This document shows, piece after piece, positions 23,310 through 32,922 of a DNA stretch of 64,000 nucleotides (positions are counted from its first letter, which is position 1; each line of letters opens with the position of its first letter). Under the pieces are notes generated by a model. The model worked only from the letters and a program-made list of their open reading frames with translations, searched no databases and was not told the DNA's origin. The stretch covers positions 124,001 to 188,000 of the forward strand of contig JAEWGO010000001.1 in NCBI GenBank assembly GCA_023388255.1. The letters are read 5' to 3'. Source of the DNA: Pseudomonadota bacterium. Lineage in GTDB: Bacteria; Pseudomonadota; Gammaproteobacteria; Xanthomonadales; Rhodanobacteraceae. The position numbers and the translations under genes were made by a program.

Positions 23310-25529
23310 ATGGACGTTTCCCACCTGCTCGACGGACTCAATTCCTCGCAACAAGACGCCGTGACCGCACCAGCCGGCCACTACCTCGTGCTCGCCGGCG
23401 CCGGCTCCGGCAAGACGCGCGTACTGACCCATCGCATCGGCTGGCTGCTGCAGGTCGAGCGGGTGTCGCCGTGGTCGGTGCTCGCGGTCACCTTCACGAA
23501 CAAGGCGGCCGGCGAGATGCGCGGTCGCACCGACGCGCTGATCGAAGGCGGCGCGCGCGGCCTCACGATCGGCACCTTCCACGGCATCGCGCACCGCCTG
23601 CTACGCCGGCACTGGCGCGAGGCGAAACTGCCGGAGACGTTCCAGATCCTCGATGCCGACGACCAGCAGCGCCTGGTCAAGCGCACGATCCAGGGCATGG
23701 GGCTCGACGAGGCGCATTTTCCGCCGCGCCAGGCGACCTGGTTCATCAACAGTGCGAAGGACGAAGGCAAGCGGCCCGACGCGCTCGATGCCGGCTATAA
23801 CCAGAACCATGGCGTGATGATCGATATCTATCGAGCCTATGAAGCTGCTTGTCAGCGCGGCGGGCTGGTCGATTTCGCCGAACTGCTGCTGCGCGCGCAC
23901 GAGTTGTGGCTGCATGACGAAGCGCTGCTCGCGCACTATCGCGAACGCTTTCGGCACCTGCTGATCGACGAGTTCCAGGACACCAACACCCTGCAGTATG
24001 CGTGGATCCGCGTGCTCGCCGGCAACACCGGGAAGGTGTTCGTGGTCGGCGACGACGACCAGGCGATCTACGGCTGGCGCGGCGCGCGCGTCGAGAACGT
24101 GCAGCATTTCCTGCGTGACTTTCCGAGTGCGAAGACGATCCGCCTCGAACAGAACTACCGTTCGACCGGCAACATCCTCGCTGCCGCGAACGCGGTCATC
24201 GCGAACAATCCGGACCGGCTCGGCAAACAGTTGTGGACCGCCGGCGATGCCGGCGAGGTGATCGAGTTGTATGCGGCATACAACGAACAGGACGAGGCGC
24301 GCTTCGTCGTCGAGCGCATCCGCGAGCACCTGCGCGCGGACGCGAAACCGTCGGACATGGCGATCCTGTACCGCTCGAACGCGCAGTCGCGCAACTTCGA
24401 GGAACAGCTGATCCAGCACAAGGTGCCATATCGCATCTACGGTGGCCTGCGCTATTTCGATCGCGCCGAAATCAAGGATGCGCTGGCTTACCTGCGCCTC
24501 GTCGCGAACCGACATGACGACGCTGCGTTCGAGCGTGCGGTCAACACGCCGCCGCGCGGCATCGGCGATCGCACCCTGGACGGCTTGCGCCAGCGCGCGC
24601 GGCGCGAGAACGCCTCGATGTGGGAAGCCGCGCTTGGCGAACTCGGCGCCGGCGCGCTGGCCGCACGCGCGAAGAATGCGTTGCGCGGCTTCCTGGAGCT
24701 GATCGAAGGGCTGGCGCGCGATTGCTTGGTCCGTGAGAACGTCGTCGAAGAAACAGAGGACACCGTCGACGGCGACGAGCCGCTCGCACTGGCTCGCCAG
24801 ATCGAGCATGCGCTGGCACGTTCGGCGTTGCGCGACTTCTACGAGAAGGACAGCCGCGGCAGCGCCGAGTCGCGCGTCGAGAACCTCGACGAACTCGTCA
24901 ACGTCGCCAGCCGCTTCCGGCTCACGCCGGACGATGTCGAAGCCGGTCTGTCGGAACTCGCGGCATTTCTCGCGCACGCCGCGCTCGAAGCTGGCGAGGG
25001 GCAGGGCGAGGCGTGGCAGGATTGCGTGCAGCTGATGACCCTGCACTCGGCGAAGGGACTCGAGTTCCCGTTCGTGTTCCTGGTCGGCATGGAAGACGGC
25101 CTGTTCCCGAGTCAGAAATCGACCGAGGAAGCGGGTCGCCTCGAAGAGGAACGACGCCTCGCCTACGTCGGCATCACGCGTGCGCGCGAACGGCTGGTGC
25201 TGAGCTACGCCGAGTCGCGCCGCATGCACGGCGTCGAGTCGTACGCGCGGCCGTCGCGCTTCCTCGGCGAGATTCCCGGCGAACTGCTGCACGAGGTGCG
25301 GCCGAAAGTGCAGGTCAGCCGCCCCGCATTCGTCGGCCGCGGCGCCGCGTCGCTGCAAGAGACATCGGTGCCGTTCAAGCTCGGCCAGCGCGTGGCGCAT
25401 GCGAGCTTCGGCGAGGGCGTCGTGCTCGGTTATGAAGGCGCGGGCACGCATACGCTGGTCGAGGTCAACTTCGCCGGCGTCGGGCGCAAGCGGCTGGTGC
25501 TGGCGTATGCGAATCTGAGTGCGTTGTAG
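23310..25529 (+). CDS. uvrD: UvrD-type superfamily 1 DNA helicase
   Basis: 739 residues, the normal length. Motif I AGAGSGKT (29-36), motif Ia TFTNKAAGEM, motif II LLIDEFQDTN, motif III GDDDQAIYGWRGA, motif IV LEQNYRST, motif V TLHSAKGLEFPFVF and motif VI VGITRARERL are all present. It unwinds DNA 3' to 5' in excision and mismatch repair. The C-terminal FKLGQRVAHASFGEGVVLGYEGAG is the tudor-like domain that contacts RNA polymerase in UvrD/PcrA. ATG 23310 sits 6 bases after a -10 element; the open frame upstream overlaps the divergent peptidase gene. Confidence 0.95.
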   Translation: MDVSHLLDGLNSSQQDAVTAPAGHYLVLAGAGSGKTRVLTHRIGWLLQVERVSPWSVLAVTFTNKAAGEMRGRTDALIEGGARGLTIGTFHGIAHRLLRRHWREAKLPETFQILDADDQQRLVKRTIQGMGLDEAHFPPRQATWFINSAKDEGKRPDALDAGYNQNHGVMIDIYRAYEAACQRGGLVDFAELLLRAHELWLHDEALLAHYRERFRHLLIDEFQDTNTLQYAWIRVLAGNTGKVFVVGDDDQAIYGWRGARVENVQHFLRDFPSAKTIRLEQNYRSTGNILAAANAVIANNPDRLGKQLWTAGDAGEVIELYAAYNEQDEARFVVERIREHLRADAKPSDMAILYRSNAQSRNFEEQLIQHKVPYRIYGGLRYFDRAEIKDALAYLRLVANRHDDAAFERAVNTPPRGIGDRTLDGLRQRARRENASMWEAALGELGAGALAARAKNALRGFLELIEGLARDCLVRENVVEETEDTVDGDEPLALARQIEHALARSALRDFYEKDSRGSAESRVENLDELVNVASRFRLTPDDVEAGLSELAAFLAHAALEAGEGQGEAWQDCVQLMTLHSAKGLEFPFVFLVGMEDGLFPSQKSTEEAGRLEEERRLAYVGITRARERLVLSYAESRRMHGVESYARPSRFLGEIPGELLHEVRPKVQVSRPAFVGRGAASLQETSVPFKLGQRVAHASFGEGVVLGYEGAGTHTLVEVNFAGVGRKRLVLAYANLSAL

Positions 25530-25625
25530 CGTAGCGAGCGAATGGTTCCGCCGATCGTGATGGCCCCGAACTGCCGAAGTTCCTGCATGCTTCTGGCGGG
25601 AATCCAGTGCCGCTTTGATCGCGGA

Positions 25626-27701
25626 TCAACCGCGGCCGCCGCGTGAGCGGTATTCGGCGAGACGTCCATCAACCTGATCGAGCATCGGCTCGATTGCCTC
25701 GCGCGCCTTCTCGGCAGCGTTCAGGCTGGTGAAGTTGACCTGTTCGCTGCCGCTGGTCCACAGCACGCTGCCATCGGCGACCTTGTAGGCTTTGATGCCG
25801 AGCTGCACGGTGTACATCGTCGAACTCTGGCCGTAGTAGGTCAGTTCCTGCGAACCGACCGGGCGCGCGTTGACGAACACGACCGCGTCGGCCTTGCCGG
25901 CCAGTGCGCGCAGGTTCGGCCGGTCGCCGCGCGTGCGGCCGCCTTCGATGACGCGGAAGCCGCGGCTCTGCAGCAGGCTGACCAGCGCTTCCTCGGCCGG
26001 CGATGAAATCACCTCGTCGCCGGCAGCGACCACGGCGATCGTCGGCACGCGTGGCTTCGCTGGCGAAACGGTGCGCTCGGGTGGCGCGATCATGGCGACG
26101 CGTGGCGTCGCCGCAGTCGTGCCGGACTGCTCGGCCGCCTGCGCTACAGGCAGGTCGTGCAGTGCCTGCATGCCGGCCTGCGAGGCGCGTGCCGTCGGCG
26201 CGCCGGTATCCGTATCGACAGGCGGCGCGGCCTGCGCGATTGCGTTGTCGGCAGCGGCGCTGCTCGTCTCCGCAGATGCGCTACTGGCTCTGGCACCGCC
26301 GTCGGTCGTCGCAGAAACTGCGGTCTGATCGTTGGCCTGCGTGCTGCCGCTGCCATCGACCGCGGCCGGCGCCGATGCGGCCGCGAGGGATTGCGCGGCA
26401 GGCGTGGCGCCTGGTGCGGGCGAAGTCGTCGCTGCGGGTGTGGACGCAGGCGTGGCGTTGAGCGATGCGCGAATCGAATCGCTGGCCGAATTCGCCGCAG
26501 CGGATGTCGACGCCAACGTCGTTGTGCTCGTGGTCGCCGCCGGTGTGCCGAACAGGTGTGCCAGCGCCGGCACTTGGCCGCGATACGCCCAAGCGCCACC
26601 GGCGATGCACAGCAGCGCGATCGCGGCGATCGCCCATGGGAGCGCGGAACGGCGCGGCGGCGTGCCGGCAGCGTTGCCGCGATCGAGCACGGAACGATGC
26701 GCGCTCGCGAGTGGCGGCGGCAATGGCTGGCTGCTCGGCGTGATGCGCGTGTTGGCCTGCACGGGCGTGTTGCGCGGTGGCGTCGCCGGCAATGAGGTCT
26801 GGCCGGAGACCGGCGTCTTCTGGCCGATCAATGTGGCCGCCGCCGGCGACAGTTTCGTCTGCACGGTGATCGGACCACCCTTGGCGACCAGCGGGTGCGC
26901 ATTGAGGTCGGTGACCAGTTCATGGCAGTTCTGGTAACGGTCGGCGGGTTCCTTCGCGATCATCTTTGCGAGGATCTGCGCGATCAGCGGATCGGCGTCG
27001 GAGTTCAACTGGCGCACATCCGGGATATCGGCCTTGACCACTTCGAGCATCAGGCCGAGTGGCGATTCGTCGTTGAACGGCATCTTGCCGGTCAGCATCT
27101 CGAACAGCACGATGCCGAGCGAGAAGATGTCCGAGCGCTGGTCGACCGGCTTGCCGAGACAGACTTCGGGCGACAGATACCCTGGCGTGCCGACGAATTC
27201 GCCGGTCGTGGTGAGTTTCTTCGACAGGTCCTGGTTCGACAGCGCGATGCCGAAGTCGGCGATCTTCACCGCGCCGCGGCTGGAGATCATCAGGTTGCCG
27301 GGCTTGATGTCGCGATGCACGACACCGCGGTCGTGCGCGGTGGTGAGGCCGAGCGCGGTTTGCTGGATCACCTTGGCCGACTGCTCCACGGTGAGCTTGT
27401 GGTCGCGCTTGAGCATCGAACCGAGCGATTCGCCCTCGACGAACTCCATGACGAAATAGGTCTGGCCTTCGTCTTCGCCGATGAAGTAGATCTGGATGAT
27501 GTGCGGGTCGTTCAGCGCGGCCATGCTGCGCGCCTCGCGCAGAAAGCGCTCCTTGATGCCCTCGTCGTGCGCAAGCGAATCGGCCAGCACCTTGATCGCG
27601 ACGTAGCGGTTCAACGACGATTCGTATCCCTTGTAGACGACGCCCATGCCGCCGCGGCCGAGTTCGGCGACGATGTCGTAGTGACCCAAGCGCGTTCTCA
27701 T
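25626..27701 (-). CDS. transmembrane Hanks-type serine/threonine kinase
   Basis: 691 residues. The kinase domain (about 8-268) has GRGGMG (15-20), Lys37 in VAIKVL, HRDIKPGN with catalytic Asp131, DFG (149-151) and GTPGYLSPE, so it should be active. A Pro/Thr linker leads to one membrane helix (about 352-373). A ~200-residue Ala/Ser/Thr/Pro-rich stalk follows, then a C-terminal extracytoplasmic domain of ~115 residues (AEEALVSLLQSRGFRVIEGG to the end). That domain resembles CsgG/LpoB-like alpha/beta folds rather than PASTA repeats, which are absent. The likely role is envelope sensing. It is convergent with uvrD. A minus-strand TAGGAT lies near 27745. Confidence 0.88.
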   Translation of the reverse strand: MRTRLGHYDIVAELGRGGMGVVYKGYESSLNRYVAIKVLADSLAHDEGIKERFLREARSMAALNDPHIIQIYFIGEDEGQTYFVMEFVEGESLGSMLKRDHKLTVEQSAKVIQQTALGLTTAHDRGVVHRDIKPGNLMISSRGAVKIADFGIALSNQDLSKKLTTTGEFVGTPGYLSPEVCLGKPVDQRSDIFSLGIVLFEMLTGKMPFNDESPLGLMLEVVKADIPDVRQLNSDADPLIAQILAKMIAKEPADRYQNCHELVTDLNAHPLVAKGGPITVQTKLSPAAATLIGQKTPVSGQTSLPATPPRNTPVQANTRITPSSQPLPPPLASAHRSVLDRGNAAGTPPRRSALPWAIAAIALLCIAGGAWAYRGQVPALAHLFGTPAATTSTTTLASTSAAANSASDSIRASLNATPASTPAATTSPAPGATPAAQSLAAASAPAAVDGSGSTQANDQTAVSATTDGGARASSASAETSSAAADNAIAQAAPPVDTDTGAPTARASQAGMQALHDLPVAQAAEQSGTTAATPRVAMIAPPERTVSPAKPRVPTIAVVAAGDEVISSPAEEALVSLLQSRGFRVIEGGRTRGDRPNLRALAGKADAVVFVNARPVGSQELTYYGQSSTMYTVQLGIKAYKVADGSVLWTSGSEQVNFTSLNAAEKAREAIEPMLDQVDGRLAEYRSRGGRG

Positions 27702-27901
27702 GACCAACCCCCGTTCCGGGCGGACGCCCGTTGATGGAACGGAATCCTACACCGCGCAATCGGCCGGCATCGGGATGGCCTTGGCGGCGGTGGACGTGCC
27801 TGCGTCGCGGCCGCAGTGTGAAGCGGATCGCACTCCGGCACGATTGAGACGGCAACATGTGCGCCCTACACTGGTGGCCGTCCCCACGTCGCGACACCGG
27901 A

Positions 27902-28021
27902 ATGTCCCTGACTGCGCGTCTGCCGCCCTGGGTGCGTGTGTTGCCCGTCGCGCTCGCATTGCCGGTCGCGGCGCGTGCGCTTGCATGGCGCGGCCATCGA
28001 GAGGACTTGCGCACATGCTGA
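27902..28021 (+). CDS. possible 39-residue small membrane protein coupled to the next gene
   Basis: ATG 27902 opens a 39-codon frame with a hydrophobic middle (VRVLPVALALPVAARALAW) and an Arg/Glu tail. Its stop overlaps the start of the next gene by 7 bases, a common sign of coupling. The ribosome site is weak and codon bias is only moderately coding-like. The surrounding 27702-28014 gap otherwise holds divergent promoter sequence. Confidence 0.3.
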   Translation: MSLTARLPPWVRVLPVALALPVAARALAWRGHREDLRTC

Positions 28022-29484
28022 CGTCACGCTCGCGGGTCGTCCTCGTCGTGCTGGTGCTGCTGTGGCTGGCCGGCACGTTACGCGCGTTCGCGCTGTGGGC
28101 GCACGATCCGCTGTATGCGTATGCGAACAGCTACGACCAGACGCGCTATACGAACTGCTTCCACTTCTATCCCGATCGTCCCGCCGAGATTCCGCCGCAG
28201 CAGAACAGCCCGCAGGCTCCGTTCGCGAAATACCGCTTCATCGCCAGCGGCGACCCGATGTGCTACTGGTCGAGCGAACTGGTGTTCACCGCTGCGACCG
28301 CGGCAATCTGGAAGTCCGGCGAGCTGCTCGGCTCCGGCGACGTGCACGACGTGCGCTGGGTCGGCGCGCTGCGCTGGATCGCTTTGCTGGCGCTGTCGAT
28401 CGCGCTGTCGCGCGCGTGGATGCTCCGTGGCGACGCGCGCGCGGCGCTGGTCAACGCGGCGCTGGCGCCGCTGCTGTTCGCCGATCCCGGCAACACGTTC
28501 TATCTCGACACGTTCTATGCGGAATGGAGCGCGCTGCTCGCCGCGTACGCGCTGTTTGCCCTGGTCCTTCTGTGGCGCGACGAAGCGCGCAGCCGCGCGC
28601 GCTTCGCGTGGCTTGCGCTCGCCGCATTCCTGCTCGCGACGACGAAGATCCAGCATCTCCTGCTGCCGCTCGGCCTCGGCATGCTGGTGCTGCTGCTCGA
28701 TCGCGCGCGCAGCGGACGGGTGAGCTGGCGTGCGGCGGCACTACTGGCCGGCGGCTTCGCGGGATTCTGGCTGCAGTTCGTGCAGATGCAGCGCGAGAAC
28801 CCGATGATGGACGCGATCGACCAGTACAACCGCGCCGATGTCGTGTTCACCGCGCTGCTGCCGTTCGCGGATGACCGGCGCGCACTGTTGTCGGAATTGG
28901 GTATCGATCCGGATTGCGCCATCTACAGCGATCATCACGCCTGGGAGTTTCCGGACATGCCGGAGCGCGTCTGCAGCGGCCTGTCGCAGTTCCATCGCGG
29001 CACCGAATTGCGCACGTTGCTGCGCCATCCGCGCATCGCGCTGCGCCTGCTTGGCCACGGCGTGCTCGGCCTCGATCCGTGGATCGCGAAAAACCTCGGG
29101 CAGGTCGAGGGTGGCGAGTTCGCCATGATGACGCCGGCGCATCCGAGCCTCGGTGGCGCGCTGCACGCGTGGCCGGCGCTGCAACTCATGCTGCTGGCGT
29201 CGCCCGTGTTCGGCTTGTGCGGTTTGCTGTGGCGACCCGGCCCGCGTCGCGGCAGCCGCGCGCTGCACTACACCTCGCTGACCGTGGCGACGATGTTCGC
29301 GACGCTCGGCATTACGCTTCTTGGCGACGGCCTCGCCGATGCGGCGAAGCAGGGGCATCTCGTCGTCAATGCGGCACTGGCGTGGGCGATCGTCGCGTTT
29401 GCGGACGCCGTACTTTCACGCGTGCGGTTTGCTGCTCAGACGGCGCCGTCCACACCGCGGTGCTTGCCGCGAAACGGCGCATAG
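28015..29484 (+). CDS. polytopic membrane protein, possibly GT-C glycosyltransferase-like
   Basis: 489 residues with about ten membrane segments. The first (about 8-27) is followed by a long extracytoplasmic loop with aromatic and acidic residues (YANSYDQTRYTNCFHFYPD). The layout of a large early loop, many helices and a second loop with GIDPDCAIYSDHHAWEF recalls GT-C fold lipid-linked sugar transferases, but I see no diagnostic motif, so this stays a guess. GAGAGGAC lies upstream of ATG 28015. Its 3' end overlaps the convergent acyltransferase gene by 49 bases. Confidence 0.6.
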   Translation: MLTSRSRVVLVVLVLLWLAGTLRAFALWAHDPLYAYANSYDQTRYTNCFHFYPDRPAEIPPQQNSPQAPFAKYRFIASGDPMCYWSSELVFTAATAAIWKSGELLGSGDVHDVRWVGALRWIALLALSIALSRAWMLRGDARAALVNAALAPLLFADPGNTFYLDTFYAEWSALLAAYALFALVLLWRDEARSRARFAWLALAAFLLATTKIQHLLLPLGLGMLVLLLDRARSGRVSWRAAALLAGGFAGFWLQFVQMQRENPMMDAIDQYNRADVVFTALLPFADDRRALLSELGIDPDCAIYSDHHAWEFPDMPERVCSGLSQFHRGTELRTLLRHPRIALRLLGHGVLGLDPWIAKNLGQVEGGEFAMMTPAHPSLGGALHAWPALQLMLLASPVFGLCGLLWRPGPRRGSRALHYTSLTVATMFATLGITLLGDGLADAAKQGHLVVNAALAWAIVAFADAVLSRVRFAAQTAPSTPRCLPRNGA

Positions 29485-30053
29485 TACGCGCGCAGCGCGA
29501 CGAGGTCGGCGGCGAGGTCCGCGCTGGGCGCGAACACCGGCCCGATCGTGATCGTCTTCGTGGGATAGTCGAACGCGACCGGCAGGATCGGTACGTCGGC
29601 CGCGCGCGCGATCTGCCAGAACCCGCTGCGCCATTTCGTCACGCGCCGGCGCGTGCCTTCCGGCGCGATGCCGAGCCAGAGTTGCGGCTTGTCGCGAAAG
29701 CGCGCGATCATCTGGTCGACCACGCCATGTGCTTCGGAGCGCTCGATCGGGATGCCACCCATCCGGCGCAGTGCCCAGCCGAGCGGCCCACGGAACAACT
29801 CCTGCTTGCCCATGAAGGCGAGATCGAGGCCCAGTGCTACCTTGCACAACAGCCCCCACGCGCCATCCCACCACGAGCTGTGCGGTGCGGCGATCACGAC
29901 CAGCTGCGCACAATCGGGTAGCGATCCGGTGACACGCCAGCCACAGCGCGTCAGCAGCGCGGCGCACAGGCGGCGTTGCCACGATGGCGGGAATTGCGGC
30001 GCTGCCGGCGGCAGCGGCAACAGGCCGTCGCGCACACTCAATCGGCGCTCCAT
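29436..30053 (-). CDS. 1-acyl-glycerol-3-phosphate acyltransferase-like protein
   Basis: 205 residues. The PlsC signature H-x4-D is HSSWWD (His58, Asp63) and the second box is APEGTRRR, with the conserved MGGIPIERSE between them. It should transfer acyl groups to lysophospholipid or a related acceptor at the inner membrane. It is shorter than typical PlsC and has no N-terminal helix. The start overlaps the end of arfB by 16 bases, so they probably form one transcript. Confidence 0.85.
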   Translation of the reverse strand: MERRLSVRDGLLPLPPAAPQFPPSWQRRLCAALLTRCGWRVTGSLPDCAQLVVIAAPHSSWWDGAWGLLCKVALGLDLAFMGKQELFRGPLGWALRRMGGIPIERSEAHGVVDQMIARFRDKPQLWLGIAPEGTRRRVTKWRSGFWQIARAADVPILPVAFDYPTKTITIGPVFAPSADLAADLVALRAYYAPFRGKHRGVDGAV

Positions 30054-30463
30054 GTGCCGCGGCCACGCGTACGCTTGATCGCCGAGCGGCTCTTCTTGGC
30101 GTCGATGCGCCGCTCCTTCGATGCGCGCGTCGGCCGCGTGGCGACGCGGCGCTTCGGCACGATCGTCGCCGCGAGGATCACCTCGGCGAGGCGCGTGCGC
30201 GCGTCTTCGCGGTTCTTGCCTTGGTCGCGGAAACGATTTGCCTGGATCACCAGCACGCCGGCGTCGGTGAGGCGACGGTCGCGGCGCGCAAGCAATCGCT
30301 CACGCACCGCATCCGGCAGAGCGCGCGATGCAGCGACGTCGAAGCGCAGCTCGACTGCGCTCGACACCTTGTTGACGTTCTGGCCGCCCGGGCCGGCGGC
30401 GCGCACGAAGCGCTCGACGAGCTCGTCGTCGGGAATGTGCAGGTCATCGGCGACTTCGAGCAT
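30038..30463 (-). CDS. arfB: alternative ribosome-rescue factor / peptidyl-tRNA hydrolase ArfB
   Basis: 141 residues. The GPGGQNVNK motif (25-33) is the catalytic GGQ loop. The domain is followed by a strongly basic tail (KRRVATRPTRASKERR), which in ArfB enters the empty mRNA channel of stalled ribosomes. Length and the absence of codon-recognition domains separate it from RF1 and RF2. Confidence 0.93.
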   Translation of the reverse strand: MLEVADDLHIPDDELVERFVRAAGPGGQNVNKVSSAVELRFDVAASRALPDAVRERLLARRDRRLTDAGVLVIQANRFRDQGKNREDARTRLAEVILAATIVPKRRVATRPTRASKERRIDAKKSRSAIKRTRGRGTWSAD

Positions 30464-30508
30464 CGGGGCGCATCCTGGCGGCGGCAGATCGCGACATATG
30501 CCGGAATG

Positions 30509-31228
30509 CTACTGGGAACCCTTTGCGAGCGCGTTGCGGGCGACGTTCGCCATGTTGTCCGCGCCGACCGCCATTTCATCGAGGCGTTGGGCGCTCTGGC
30601 CATTGCGGGCCGCCTGCTCCATTGACGTGCGCAGCGTGCGCAGTTTGCCGGAGCAGTAGTCCGCGAAGCGCTTGATCTTGTTGTGTTCAGGTGTCGCAGC
30701 CGCTTGCTGGGCCTGCAGGCATAGTGCTTCGGCTTCCGCCAGACGTGTTCCGGCAATGCCGAGATCGACCGCTGGATCCGGTGTGGCCAATGGCTTGGGC
30801 ACCGCGGGTGTGCTGTTGAACACCGCGGGGGGCTGGCGCTTGGCCGGATCGGTGGCTGCGGCGAGGCGTCGCGCTTCCTCGATACCCATCGCACGACGAA
30901 CGACCTTCGGTGCGCTCACGTCAGCGAAGCTGAATTTGTCCGGATTGCGGCTCGCATCGGCGATCCAGCCATCGATGTTGCCACGGCATTCCTTCTTGCC
31001 GTCCTCGCCCGCCGCGCGCGCCGGCAGGCCGTTGAGCAATTCCTTGTCTCCGGACCAGGCGCGCAGGCATTCGATTGCCCTGCCGTCGAGCGCAGCGTTT
31101 GCATCCGTCGGCTCGGCGCGTTCGCTACGGAGCAGCGTGGCAAGCTGAGCATCGCTCGGCTCGCGCAGGTGCGAGCAGGCTGTGGCGCCGAGCGCGCACA
31201 GCAAGGCAAACAGACCAAGTTTGTTCAT
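30509..31228 (-). CDS. predicted lipoprotein of unknown function
   Basis: 239 residues. Signal with lipobox LGATACS, so Cys18 would be lipidated. GGGAGAG sits well placed before ATG 31228. The body is helical, Ala-rich and has four spaced Cys (in IECLRAW, KKECRGN, EALCLQAQ, DYCSGKL), suggesting periplasmic disulfides. A Pro-rich hinge lies near residue 135. No family recognised. It is bracketed by arfB and ubiB on the same strand. Confidence 0.65.
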   Translation of the reverse strand: MNKLGLFALLCALGATACSHLREPSDAQLATLLRSERAEPTDANAALDGRAIECLRAWSGDKELLNGLPARAAGEDGKKECRGNIDGWIADASRNPDKFSFADVSAPKVVRRAMGIEEARRLAAATDPAKRQPPAVFNSTPAVPKPLATPDPAVDLGIAGTRLAEAEALCLQAQQAAATPEHNKIKRFADYCSGKLRTLRTSMEQAARNGQSAQRLDEMAVGADNMANVARNALAKGSQ

Positions 31229-31263
31229 CGTTCACTCTCCCATTGGATTCGAGACGGATCAGG

Positions 31264-32922
31264 TCAGCTGCGACGTGCCGCCAACGCGAACGCGGCGGCG
31301 GCAGCAACGCCGGCGAGCCATGCGGCGAGCGGCAGGCCGAAGCGTTGCGGCGCCGTCGACAGCAGGGCTATCAGTACGCTGCCGACCGCCAGCGAGACGC
31401 CGAGCGACAGCCAGACCGCATTGCGTTGGCCGCGCGACACGCGCAGGTCCAAGCCCTTCAGATCATCGGAAGCGATGCGAAGTTCCAAGGCGCCTTGCGT
31501 CGCCTGCGCGAGATAGTCGTGCACGAGCTGCGGCATGTCCGGTGCGGCGGCCAGCCATTCCGGCACGCGCCGGCGCAGCGCCTTCAGTAGCGCGCGCGGG
31601 CCGCTGCGCTGGCGCCAGATGCGCTCGAGCACCGGCTTTGCGGTCGCCCAGATGTCGATCCGTGGATGCAGCAGGCGGCCGACGCCTTCGATGTTGAGCA
31701 GGGTCTTCTGCAGCAGTATCAGTTGTGGCTGCAGCGTGAGTTGATGCCGGCGCGCCATCTGGAACAGCTTGACGACGACCTCGGCCAGCGAAATTTCACT
31801 CAAGGGTCGCGTGAAGTATGGCTCGCAGACCGTGCGCACCGCGGCTTCCAGCTCGTCCAGCCGCGCATTGGCGGGCATCCAGCCGGCGCGTACGTGCAGC
31901 TCGGCGATGCGCGCGTAGTCCTGGTTGAACAGCGCGAGGAAATTCTCGGCGAGCCAGTACTGGTCACGCTCGGGCAGCGAACCCATGATGCCGAAGTCGA
32001 GCGCGATGAAGCGCGGATCGTGCGGCCGCGCTGGATCGACCCAGATGTTGCCGGCATGCGCATCGGCATGGAAGAAGTTGTCGCGGAACACCTGCGTGTA
32101 AAACAGGCGTACGCCCTTCTCGGCCAGCGCGACGCGGTCGATGCCGGCGGCGTCGAGTGCGGCGAGGTCGTCGACCGGAATGCCGCGCACGCGTTCCAGT
32201 GTCAGCACGCCTTCGCTGGTGTGTGACCAGATCACCTCGGGCACGTAGAGATCGTCGGAGCCGGCGAAATTGCGCCGCAGCAGCGATGCGTTCGCGCCTT
32301 CGCGCTGCAGGTCGAGTTCGTTCGTCAGCGTGGTCTCGATCTCGCCGACGATGTCGTGAGGGCGGATCTTGTCCGCGTTCGGATGCAATCGCGCGACCGA
32401 ATCGGCCAGCGCGCGCAGCAGCGCGACATCGGCGGCGATGCGTTCGCGCACGTCCGGGCGCAGCACCTTGACCACGACTTCGCGTCCACCTTCAAGACGG
32501 GCCGCGTGCACCTGCGCGATCGACGCGGACGCGAGCGGCGTGTCGTCGAACGCGGCGAAGCAGTCGACGATCGGTGCGCCCAGCGCACGTTCGACCGCAG
32601 CGCGCGCGATCGTGCCCGGGAATGGCGTGACCCGGTCCTGCAGCTGCGTCAGCGCATCGGCGATGTCGGTCGGGATGAGGTCGCGCCGCGTCGACAGGAT
32701 TTGGCCGAACTTCACGAAGATCGGTCCGAGTTCGGTCAGCGCCAGCGTGAAGCGCTCGCCGCGCGACAGCTCTGCGATCCCGGCTCGCGGTTTCGGCAGT
32801 GCGATGCGCGCGAACGCGAGCACGCGCGAGCGATGGCCGGCGTCGACGAGATCGTCGAGGCGGTAGCGCGCCAGCACGCGAGCGATGCGCAGCAGGCGCG
32901 GGAGTTGCCGCAGCGGCGTCAT
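31264..32922 (-). CDS. ubiB: UbiB/ABC1-family atypical kinase for ubiquinone biosynthesis
   Basis: 552 residues, the normal length. The family marker KFGQ (in FVKFGQILSTRRDLIP), the Ala-rich nucleotide loop ASIAQVHAA, Lys in VVVKVLRPDV, HADAHAGNIW and LDFGIMG are all present. Two hydrophobic helices close the C-terminus (about 495-545) and anchor it in the inner membrane. UbiB helps the coenzyme Q assembly complex work on lipid precursors. Its start overlaps the ubiJ stop by 4 bases (ATGA). Confidence 0.95.
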   Translation of the reverse strand: MTPLRQLPRLLRIARVLARYRLDDLVDAGHRSRVLAFARIALPKPRAGIAELSRGERFTLALTELGPIFVKFGQILSTRRDLIPTDIADALTQLQDRVTPFPGTIARAAVERALGAPIVDCFAAFDDTPLASASIAQVHAARLEGGREVVVKVLRPDVRERIAADVALLRALADSVARLHPNADKIRPHDIVGEIETTLTNELDLQREGANASLLRRNFAGSDDLYVPEVIWSHTSEGVLTLERVRGIPVDDLAALDAAGIDRVALAEKGVRLFYTQVFRDNFFHADAHAGNIWVDPARPHDPRFIALDFGIMGSLPERDQYWLAENFLALFNQDYARIAELHVRAGWMPANARLDELEAAVRTVCEPYFTRPLSEISLAEVVVKLFQMARRHQLTLQPQLILLQKTLLNIEGVGRLLHPRIDIWATAKPVLERIWRQRSGPRALLKALRRRVPEWLAAAPDMPQLVHDYLAQATQGALELRIASDDLKGLDLRVSRGQRNAVWLSLGVSLAVGSVLIALLSTAPQRFGLPLAAWLAGVAAAAAFALAARRS

